Assembly (NCBI GenBank): GCA_021160415.1
Contig: JAGHCP010000070.1
Coordinates: forward strand, 1 to 6,617
Direction: 5' to 3'
Length of the DNA stretch: 6,617 nucleotides
From: Desulfurococcales archaeon
GTDB taxonomy: Archaea; Thermoproteota; Thermoprotei_A; Sulfolobales; NBVN01
In this document: positions 1 through 5,982 of the stretch, one piece after another
How positions within the stretch are numbered: the first letter of the stretch is position 1
Layout: each line of letters opens with the position of its first letter
Translations under genes and position numbers: made by a program
The notes under the pieces: generated by a model
What the model was told of the DNA's origin: nothing
Database searches by the model: none
Seen by the model: only the letters and a program-made list of their open reading frames with translations

Positions 1-1
1 C

Positions 2-1792
2 CTCTTCATTCACCCTGGGGTTAGGGCGAACATAACTAAACATCCTGTGAAGACCGAGCTTACCGGTAGGGCCAGGATGTTCAGGAGATTTCTCAGGAAC
101 GCCAGGATAAACGACGTCTCTCAGGTAGGGTTTGAGAGGATAATGGAGTTCCACGTCACTAAGGCTTCGAGCGCGATGAAGCTCATCGTCGAGTTAATGC
201 CGAGAGGGGTTATGGTCGCTGCAGGGGAGGGTGGTAAGGTCCTCATATCTAGCAAGGACTTAAACCTCAAGGACAGGGTGGTCCGTCCGGGCCTGACTTA
301 CCAGTACCCTCCCTTATTCCCCGACCCAAGAACCCTTACGGTGGAGGAAAGCCTCAAGCTTCTCGAACCAGACCTAAAGCTAGGCTCGGCCTTGATCAAA
401 GGCTTGGGGCTCCCCCCTGAAGTCATCAATGAGGTGCTTCCTGAGGAGACACGTTTAATCAAGGTCCGCGATCTTGGAGGGGACGAGCTCAGGCGAGCTG
501 TAGAGGCCGTTAAGTCATTCATCGAGGATGTGCTGGACAGACCTGCACCCACGATCACCGAGTGCGGCGGGATCAAGGTGTCCTTCCAGCCATTTATTCC
601 TGAGAGGCTTCCAGCACTGAACTGTAGGGTCGTGAGGTACCCCTCACTCAGTGATGCTGTGGACGAGTTCTTCAGGCAGGAACTTAGCCTGGGGGGTGAA
701 GAACGCGTTAAGGATAAAGAGCTGGGTAAGGCCTTAGCAACCCTGCGCAATGCTGAGGAGAACCTTCGCAAGCTTCAGGAAGGGCTGGAGTCCCTTGAAA
801 GGGAGGTGAGGTTCTTCGAGGAGAACTACGCCGATTTAGAGTCTGCTTGGAGATGCGTCAGGGAGAAAATAAAGGCCGAGGGGTGGGGGGAGGCTAAGAA
901 ATGCAGCGGGGTTTCAGAGCTCAACCCCAGGGAAGGGGTTTTCACGTTCCGGAAAGGTGAGGACTCCGTGGAAATCAGCGTTAAGGATGACTTTACGGCT
1001 CAGTTCTTTGAGCTGAGGAGAAAGGTTGGGGTTCTTAAGAGGAAGCTGAGGAAAGCTGAGGAAAGCGTTGAAGCACTTAAGAGGAAGGTTAAGGAGAGAG
1101 AGGCCGTTCTGAAAGCCCGGGAGAGGAAAGTTAAGGTGGTTAAAAAGGTTGAGTGGTTCCACTCCTACCACTGGGTAGTTACGAGGAACGGCTTCCTAGC
1201 TATAGGGGGGAGGGACGTGCAGCAGAATGAGAAGGTGGTCAAGAAGTACCTCAGGGATGACGACATTTTTGTGCACGCATCCATCCATGGGGCATCAGCG
1301 TTTGTGCTGAAGTCAGGAGGCGCCGCCCCCTCTGAGGACTTAAGGGATGTTGCAGTAATGGCCGTGTCATACAGTAAGGGGTGGCGAGCAGGAGCTGCGG
1401 CGCTGGATGCTTTCTGGGTTTGGGGAAGGCAGGTAAGCAAGTCACCACCTCCGGGGGAGTACCTGCCGAGAGGGTCTTTCATGATCTACGGCAGGAAAAA
1501 CATAATCAAGGACGTGGAGCTAAGGCTAGCTGTCGGCATCAGGGTCATCGAAGACAAGTACTTCGAAGTGGTTGCTGGGCCTGAAGACATCCTACGTCAG
1601 GACCCCAGCGTGGTTGTATACGCCGTCATTGTTCCAGGGGACCTCAAACCGCATGAGGTAGCTAAGCGGATCTTGAATGCCTTGAGTCACACACCTTACA
1701 TATTCGTTGGTTTGAGGGAGGATGACGTAGCGTCCAGAATACCTGGTGGGAGCAGGATACTGGATTTAATTGTTAGGTCTTTGAAACATTAA
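2..1792 (+). CDS. rqcH: RqcH/NEMF-family ribosome quality control protein (NFACT), 5'-truncated by the window edge
   Basis: The protein is the archaeal RqcH/NEMF (Rqc2) homologue. In the family it binds split 50S subunits carrying stalled nascent chains and recruits tRNA for C-terminal tailing. The frame is open from base 2, so the GTG at 47 is an internal valine: the upstream codons (LFIHPGVRANITKHP) fit the NFACT-N domain and the true start is outside the window. Counting from codon 47, the rest of NFACT-N spans about 1-215, with a helix-hairpin-helix-like stretch at 110-131 and YPSLSDAVDEFF at 198-209. A charged coiled coil lies at about 217-365, split by a short non-helical insert near 285-315. 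NFACT-R (DUF814) spans about 368-485, with IGGRDVQQNE (386-395) and KYLRDDDIFVHASIHGAS (400-417). A C-terminal archaeal tail with VPGD (529-532) and RIPGG (564-568) completes the protein. About 596 codons are visible, against roughly 650 expected for archaeal members. The usual Asp-Arg pair of NFACT-N is Glu-Arg here (30-31). The family call is firm; the function is by homology. Confidence 0.93.
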   Translation, partial: LFIHPGVRANITKHPVKTELTGRARMFRRFLRNARINDVSQVGFERIMEFHVTKASSAMKLIVELMPRGVMVAAGEGGKVLISSKDLNLKDRVVRPGLTYQYPPLFPDPRTLTVEESLKLLEPDLKLGSALIKGLGLPPEVINEVLPEETRLIKVRDLGGDELRRAVEAVKSFIEDVLDRPAPTITECGGIKVSFQPFIPERLPALNCRVVRYPSLSDAVDEFFRQELSLGGEERVKDKELGKALATLRNAEENLRKLQEGLESLEREVRFFEENYADLESAWRCVREKIKAEGWGEAKKCSGVSELNPREGVFTFRKGEDSVEISVKDDFTAQFFELRRKVGVLKRKLRKAEESVEALKRKVKEREAVLKARERKVKVVKKVEWFHSYHWVVTRNGFLAIGGRDVQQNEKVVKKYLRDDDIFVHASIHGASAFVLKSGGAAPSEDLRDVAVMAVSYSKGWRAGAAALDAFWVWGRQVSKSPPPGEYLPRGSFMIYGRKNIIKDVELRLAVGIRVIEDKYFEVVAGPEDILRQDPSVVVYAVIVPGDLKPHEVAKRILNALSHTPYIFVGLREDDVASRIPGGSRILDLIVRSLKH

Positions 1793-1799
1793 AACTCAG

Positions 1800-1816
1800 A
1801 AACGGTATTATATATG
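1800..1816 (+). promoter_or_regulatory. Candidate archaeal TATA box for the CBS-gene operon
   Basis: The short gap between rqcH and the first CBS gene holds the AT-rich string ATTATATAT (1807-1815), preceded by purine-rich AGAAACG, which could serve as a BRE. It is the only strong TATA-like string in this gap. A TATA box normally sits about 26-27 bases upstream of transcription start, which would place the start near 1836. That is slightly downstream of the GTG codons at 1819 and 1831, so the fit is imperfect. The element may instead be weak or incidental, with the CBS genes read through from rqcH. Confidence 0.35.
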
Positions 1817-1818
1817 GT

Positions 1819-2619
1819 GTGACATTGCGTGTGAGATCCTTCCTTAACAGTTCTTACCCCTCAGTTAAGCTTACTGACCTTCTCACATCTGCTCGGGCAC
1901 GTCTGAGGGACTACGCTCTCAGGATGCTTCCAGCGGTCGATGATGAACGCAGGCTGAAGGGCGTAGTCACCCGAACCACGATATTAGCGCTATCATCGAC
2001 CCGATCCAATGCGCTCGTGAGGGACGTGGTTGATAACCCTAAACTGGTTTTCAGGATGAATGAGGATCTGAGGAAGGCCTATGAAGCTATGATAGAGTTC
2101 GATGAGTGGTTCGTTCCAGTGGTTAATGACACCACAGGTAAATACGTGGGTGTCCTGACACTGGACAGGTACCTGAAGGAAGTCCTCGCCTCCGAGAGCA
2201 GGGTGCACAGCATCAACGTCTCTGAATTCATGAGTGAGGAGGTCATCTACTTCATGGAAGACGACCCTGTGAGTAAAGTCTGGAGGAAGATGATGGAGAC
2301 GGGGTTCGGCGGGTTTCCGGTAGTGAAGGGCAAGAAAGAATTCGTGGTTGGGATAATCACTCAGCACGACCTGCTGAAGAAAGGGTACACCAGAATCGAG
2401 CTGGAGTCCGAAGGCGGTCCTAGGCACGGACCTAAAGTGAAGGAAGCTATGACGTCCCCCGCAATAACCGTTAAGGCTACATCGACCCTTAAGGAAGCGA
2501 TCTCGCTCATGCTGAGGCACGACGTAGGCAGGCTCCCAGTGGTGAGGGATGACGGCTCGCTGGCTGGGATAATTGACAGGAGCGACGCTGTAAGGGCGTA
2601 CCTCCCGCACTTACTTTAA
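1819..2619 (+). CDS. Four-CBS-domain protein, array member 1 (degenerate ligand motifs)
   Basis: This is a stand-alone protein of about 266 residues made almost entirely of four CBS domains (two Bateman modules), with no catalytic, DNA-binding or membrane segment. The domains lie at about 15-60, 64-123, 132-190 and 206-265. CBS motifs normally read G-h-h-S/T-x-x-D and contact the ribose or phosphates of an adenine nucleotide. Here only CBS3 is standard (GIITQHD, 178-184). CBS4 has Asp for Ser/Thr (GIIDRSD, 250-256), CBS1 lacks the Asp (GVVTRTT, 48-54), and CBS2 has Asp shifted by one (GVLTLDR, 111-117). It may therefore bind fewer ligands than its neighbours or act structurally. GTG 1819 is taken as start; TTG 1825 and GTG 1831 are in frame and equally possible, since none has a clear Shine-Dalgarno. 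It lies 26 bp after rqcH and 25 bp before the next CBS gene. The partner and ligand are unknown. Confidence 0.9.
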   Translation: MTLRVRSFLNSSYPSVKLTDLLTSARARLRDYALRMLPAVDDERRLKGVVTRTTILALSSTRSNALVRDVVDNPKLVFRMNEDLRKAYEAMIEFDEWFVPVVNDTTGKYVGVLTLDRYLKEVLASESRVHSINVSEFMSEEVIYFMEDDPVSKVWRKMMETGFGGFPVVKGKKEFVVGIITQHDLLKKGYTRIELESEGGPRHGPKVKEAMTSPAITVKATSTLKEAISLMLRHDVGRLPVVRDDGSLAGIIDRSDAVRAYLPHLL

Positions 2620-2631
2620 GTTTCTTGGTTT

Positions 2632-2637
2632 GAGGTG
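2632..2637 (+). promoter_or_regulatory. Shine-Dalgarno sequence deciding the start at 2645
   Basis: GAGGTG is complementary to the archaeal 16S rRNA 3' end (CACCTC) and lies 7 bases before the ATG at 2645. This favours that ATG over the in-frame TTG at 2630, which would begin upstream of the ribosome binding site. A TTTAAG string at 2615-2620 is also centred about 27 bases before the same ATG, so a leaderless transcript from a second promoter is an alternative. Confidence 0.6.
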
Positions 2638-2644
2638 CATAATC

Positions 2645-3577
2645 ATGGTTAAGATTTACACACCTCGAAGGTTGAGGGAAAGGAACCGCTGGCTCAGGAG
2701 TGACGGGAAACCCAACTTCAAATCACGGGTTCATGAAGCCCCCGGGAGGCTTGACCCTCTCATAGTTAGGGAAACGCCGACCGCGTCGGAAACCACCCCA
2801 GTCCTCAGCATATGTGAGGACATGCACAGAAGTGGAAGGAGGATGGTTCCGATCCTATCACCTAAGCGTGAGGTAGCAGGGGTCCTCACAGGAATGGACA
2901 TAATTGACTTCCTAGGTGGGGGGAAGAGACATGAGGTTCTCATTAAGAGGGGCGAGCACTCCCTCTTCAAGGCGTTGGAGGTGAGGGCGTCCGAAATCAT
3001 GACTAAGGACCCCGTGGTCGTGGATTCCGACATGAAGCTGGCTGAGGTTCTGGAGGAGATGATTAAGTACGGCGTTGGTGCCGTACCTGTGGTTAAGAAA
3101 GGGGTCTTTGAGGGGTTGCTGACGGAGTCCGAGATTATGAGGGTTCTTGCGGGTAAGCCGATCGGCGTAAAGGTTAGGGATGTGATGACCTACGAAGTCA
3201 TCACTATATCTCCGGAAAGCACGTTGGAGGACCTCATGAAACTGATGGTGGGTACGGGAATCAGGAGGGTCCCTGTGGTTAAAGGAGAGGAGCTCGTAGG
3301 GGTGATCTCATGGAGAGACATAATCAAGCTAGTTGGCGGACATGAGGTGTTTAAAGTCGTTAAGAGCGGCACTGTGGATGAGCTGAAGAGCATTCCCGTA
3401 TCCACCATAGTTAGGGAGAAATTCCTCACAGTGACGGAGGGCATAGATATCGGGGAAGCGGCTGAGATGATGAAGGAGTGGGGCGTAGGACATGCATTAG
3501 TGGTTGAGGACGGACGACTAAAGGGGATCTTAACCGAGAGGGACATAATATACGGAATAGTTGTTGGGGGTGGTTAA
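2645..3577 (+). CDS. Four-CBS-domain protein, array member 2, with basic N-terminal extension
   Basis: This is a protein of about 310 residues. It begins with a strongly basic, non-CBS segment of about 38 residues (Arg/Lys-rich, with RRLRERNRWLR at 8-18), followed by four CBS domains at about 39-91, 112-169, 176-230 and 250-306. Motifs are GVLTGMD (79-85), GLLTESE (157-163, Glu replacing Asp), GVISWRD (219-225) and GILTERD (294-300), so three of four are standard for adenine-nucleotide binding. A linker of about 20 residues (92-111) separates CBS1 from CBS2. The start is ATG 2645 because GAGGTG stands 7 bases upstream; TTG 2630 would add five residues. The basic leader could contact nucleic acid, ribosome or an acidic partner, which is inference only. 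It lies 25 bp after member 1 and its end overlaps the start of member 3, consistent with one operon. No effector domain is present, so it probably acts on a partner in trans. Confidence 0.92.
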   Translation: MVKIYTPRRLRERNRWLRSDGKPNFKSRVHEAPGRLDPLIVRETPTASETTPVLSICEDMHRSGRRMVPILSPKREVAGVLTGMDIIDFLGGGKRHEVLIKRGEHSLFKALEVRASEIMTKDPVVVDSDMKLAEVLEEMIKYGVGAVPVVKKGVFEGLLTESEIMRVLAGKPIGVKVRDVMTYEVITISPESTLEDLMKLMVGTGIRRVPVVKGEELVGVISWRDIIKLVGGHEVFKVVKSGTVDELKSIPVSTIVREKFLTVTEGIDIGEAAEMMKEWGVGHALVVEDGRLKGILTERDIIYGIVVGGG

Positions 3578-4430
3578 GACGGCATCAAGGGTTTCGACGT
3601 ACATGAGCTCACCCGTAATCATGGCGCATAGGACTGATAGCTTGGCGCACGTAAGGAACCTTATGATCCGGCATAAGATCGGTAAGGTCGTGATAACTGA
3701 CGCCGAAGGGAGGAGGGTTGAGGGGATAGTCAGCAAGAGCGACTTCGTCAGGGTTGTCTATAACAAGAAAAGGTACGTTAAACCCCTATCCAACATCATG
3801 GCCTACGAAATAATGAGCAGTCCCGTTTACGCCATCCCACCTGGCAGGACTATTAAGTCCGCGGCACACGCGATGATTAAGAGGAAGATAGGGTCTTTAC
3901 TTGTCATAGAGGGCAGCGCCCTCCCCTCAGGGATAATTACTAAGGCCGACCTCGTGAGAGCCTACTCAGAGAAATACGTAGGTAGGTTTCAAGTTAAGGA
4001 CTTCATGAACGATAAACCCCCGACAGTCCACCCCACCCACAGCCTATACTACGTGATCGACCTGATGAACGAGTCGGGCATAGGTAAGGTTGTCGTCTGT
4101 GAGGGAGGTAAGGTGGTGGGCGTGATCACGAAGTCCGATGTGATGTTCCTTAACCTAGACACTTTCCTGCGTAGGAGGGTGAAGTACTATAAGAGGATGG
4201 GGGTAGTCGGCAGGGGTTTCGAGGGCGTGGTTAGGTTCTACACGATGCCTCTAGCAGGGGATCTTATGACGCCGGACCCCATAACTGTGGGTGAGAATGA
4301 GGACCTCGCGATGGCTGCGGACGTCATGGTTAAGAATGGCGTTGGAACACTTCCCGTTACCGACGAGGAAGGAAATCTGAGGGGGTTGCTTACGAAGTAC
4401 GATGTGTTGAGGGCTTTGAGGAAGGTGTGA
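3570..4430 (+). CDS. Four-CBS-domain protein, array member 3 (all four ligand motifs intact)
   Basis: This protein of about 286 residues has four CBS domains at about 7-66, 78-133, 141-196 and 229-284. All four carry a standard nucleotide-binding motif: GIVSKSD (52-58), GIITKAD (121-127), GVITKSD (184-190) and GLLTKYD (272-278). Each is preceded by the usual small-residue strand (KIGKVVI, KIGSLLV, GIGKVVV, GVGTLPV). It is therefore the array member most likely to bind ligand in every site. An unusually long basic linker (about 196-227, containing LRRRVKYYKRM) separates CBS3 from CBS4. The start is uncertain: GTG 3570 is chosen, overlapping the previous gene by 8 bp. TTG 3561 or 3564 would lengthen it slightly, while ATG 3603 would cut into CBS1. 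The 3' end overlaps the next gene by 4 bp (GTGA), a sign of translational coupling. No effector domain is seen; ligand and partner are unknown. Confidence 0.91.
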   Translation: MVKTASRVSTYMSSPVIMAHRTDSLAHVRNLMIRHKIGKVVITDAEGRRVEGIVSKSDFVRVVYNKKRYVKPLSNIMAYEIMSSPVYAIPPGRTIKSAAHAMIKRKIGSLLVIEGSALPSGIITKADLVRAYSEKYVGRFQVKDFMNDKPPTVHPTHSLYYVIDLMNESGIGKVVVCEGGKVVGVITKSDVMFLNLDTFLRRRVKYYKRMGVVGRGFEGVVRFYTMPLAGDLMTPDPITVGENEDLAMAADVMVKNGVGTLPVTDEEGNLRGLLTKYDVLRALRKV

Positions 4431-5257
4431 AGCGAATGAGCCTAGACCTCATGACTTTGGAGGAGCTGGGTAGGAAGGACTTCCCCACAATCAGCAAGAA
4501 CGACTCCGTAGAGAATCTCCTGAAAATCCTTGAGAAGGCAGGTATGGATAGAGCCATAGTTCTAGCTGATGGTAAGCCTGAAGGCATAGTAACGAAGAAG
4601 GACATAATCTCGAGGATAGCTTCCACGAGGTCTAAGGTCTTCCCTACATCCGTGCTCCACGTGTCTTCAGTCATGACTTACCCTCTAATCTCACTCCCAC
4701 CTACCACACCAGTAGTTAAGGCAGCGAGGGTCATGGTAGATGAGGGAATCAGCAGCATCCCAGCCATCGAGGGGGATGAGGTTAAAGCCTTACTCACGAA
4801 GTGGGAAATCACTAAGGAACTGAAGGGTTCTGAAACACCGCTCAGGGAAGTGATGAGCGCTGGGGTGAGGAAACTGCTTGAGACTGACTCCCTAATTAAG
4901 GCGAGGAAAGTCATGCTTGAGGAGGGGTACTCGATGCTGCCTGTGATTAGGTCGGATGGTGAACCCATAGGGGTCCTCACAGTGAGTGAGTTGCTCGACA
5001 CCCTCGTGGAGTTCATCGACCTTCTATCGGAGTCGGGAGCTAAGGACACATTAAGCAGAATTACGGTTGGCGAGATCATGAGGCCCTACATACCTACGCT
5101 CCAAGAAGATTCGCAGATCAAGGAGGCCGTAGCTCTCATGCTGGATAAGGAGATCAGGGGGGTCCTTATTGAAGGACATAACCAGGAGCTCGTTGGAATA
5201 GTTACCATCACGGACCTCACGAAGCTCGTGGCTGCTGGAGGAGCGCATGCACCATAA
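4427..5257 (+). CDS. Four-CBS-domain protein, array member 4
   Basis: This protein of about 276 residues has four CBS domains at about 8-65, 77-131, 138-192 and 213-268. CBS1 (GIVTKKD, 53-59) and CBS4 (GIVTITD, 257-263) keep the standard motif. CBS2 reads ALLTKWE (121-127), with Gly replaced by Ala and Asp by Glu. CBS3 reads GVLTVSE (182-188), with Asp replaced by Glu. The outer domains thus look competent for nucleotide binding and the inner ones altered. GTG 4427 overlaps the stop of member 3 in the sequence GTGA and has GAGG five bases upstream. ATG 4436 is an equally good alternative, with GGTG eight bases upstream, and would shorten the protein by three residues. The protein ends only 2 bp before the stop of the convergent deoC gene, so its transcript must end inside deoC. 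It has no enzymatic domain or membrane segment. It is the last member of the apparent operon. Confidence 0.91.
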   Translation: MKRMSLDLMTLEELGRKDFPTISKNDSVENLLKILEKAGMDRAIVLADGKPEGIVTKKDIISRIASTRSKVFPTSVLHVSSVMTYPLISLPPTTPVVKAARVMVDEGISSIPAIEGDEVKALLTKWEITKELKGSETPLREVMSAGVRKLLETDSLIKARKVMLEEGYSMLPVIRSDGEPIGVLTVSELLDTLVEFIDLLSESGAKDTLSRITVGEIMRPYIPTLQEDSQIKEAVALMLDKEIRGVLIEGHNQELVGIVTITDLTKLVAAGGAHAP

Positions 5258-5259
5258 CC

Positions 5260-5982
5260 TTACTTTTCCCTGAAGCGTTTCAAGTAATCATATGCTTCCT
5301 CAACTATCTTAATGCCCGAGCTAGCCCCTATCACGTCAGCCCCGGCATAGAGGAATGTCGCCGCATCTAACGCGTTCCTGATCCCTCCCGCTGCCTTAAT
5401 CTTAATTGAATCCCCGACCACCGACTTCATGATGTAGATATCTCTAAGGGTTGCCCCCCTCGAACCGTACCCTGAATTCGTTTTCAGGAAGTCAGCTCCC
5501 GAAGAAGCAACTATTTCAGACACCCTCGCGAGTTCCTCATCGGTCAACGCGCTTGTTTCCACAATCACCTTAACTCCCAGCCCGACTTCCTTAGCCGACT
5601 TAACGAGGGTGTTCACCTCCTCCTCGACGGCTCCAAAATCCCGCGACTTTACGTTTACTATGTTGATGACGAAGTCAACCTCCTTCCCTCCAGCGGACGC
5701 TATATGCCGTATTTCCTGTTCCTTAACGCGTAGAGGGAAGTACCCGTACGGGAAACCCGCTACACCTGCGACGGGGGTCTTAGCTATTGAGGAAATATAG
5801 TCAACCATTGATGACGGCACCACCAGCGCCCTGAAAGAGTACTTATCTGAGGCCTCAACGAAGGCCTCGTAGTCCTTGAGACCCCTATCGTATTTGAGCA
5901 TCGTCTGATCAATTCTTTTATTAATGCCCTCCATGAAGGGAAGCAAGTGCTTAATTCCTAAAGGGCTAGACAACCCAGTCAC
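5260..5982 (-). CDS. deoC: Deoxyribose-phosphate aldolase (DeoC)
   Basis: This is a class I aldolase that reversibly cleaves 2-deoxy-D-ribose 5-phosphate to glyceraldehyde 3-phosphate and acetaldehyde, the last step of deoxynucleoside salvage, in the cytosol. The TIM-barrel signatures are complete. Counting from GTG 5982, there is RIDQTMLK (23-30), AGFPYG (75-80), EVDFVIN with D103, VIVET (139-143), DFLKTNSGY with Schiff-base K167, and IKAAGGIR with second lysine K196. The phosphate-binding end is IGASSG (218-223). About 240 residues is normal for archaeal DeoC. The start is uncertain: TTG 5985 and GTG 5982 are adjacent, TTG 5973 has GGTG six bases upstream, and ATG 5934 would remove a 16-residue leader that resembles the N-terminal helix of other archaeal enzymes. 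It overlaps the 3' end of top6A by 17 bp and so is probably co-transcribed with it. The residue usually written Ser in KTSTG is Asn here, a conservative change. Confidence 0.94.
   Translation of the reverse strand: MTGLSSPLGIKHLLPFMEGINKRIDQTMLKYDRGLKDYEAFVEASDKYSFRALVVPSSMVDYISSIAKTPVAGVAGFPYGYFPLRVKEQEIRHIASAGGKEVDFVINIVNVKSRDFGAVEEEVNTLVKSAKEVGLGVKVIVETSALTDEELARVSEIVASSGADFLKTNSGYGSRGATLRDIYIMKSVVGDSIKIKAAGGIRNALDAATFLYAGADVIGASSGIKIVEEAYDYLKRFREK

Noticed and set aside
47..49. GTG as the start of rqcH
   Set aside because: The same frame is open to the window edge and the 15 upstream codons match the family domain, so this GTG is internal and the real start is outside.
298..771. Open frame of 157 codons on the minus strand opposite rqcH
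   Set aside because: Its product is a low-complexity Ser/Leu/Arg-rich translation typical of a shadow frame, while the opposite strand encodes the conserved NFACT-N domain.
1993..2610. Open frame of 205 codons on the minus strand opposite CBS array member 1
   Set aside because: Its product has no recognisable fold and is rich in His, Pro and Arg, as expected from the complement of a coding gene; the + strand frame has clear CBS domains.
3545..3552. ATAATATA as a promoter for array member 3
   Set aside because: It encodes the conserved end of CBS4 in member 2 (Asp-Ile-Ile-Tyr), and its distance to the GTG at 3570 is about 21 bases, shorter than usual.
5258..5270. T-rich terminator after the CBS operon
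   Set aside because: Only four consecutive T bases occur and they lie in deoC coding sequence; too weak to call as a terminator.
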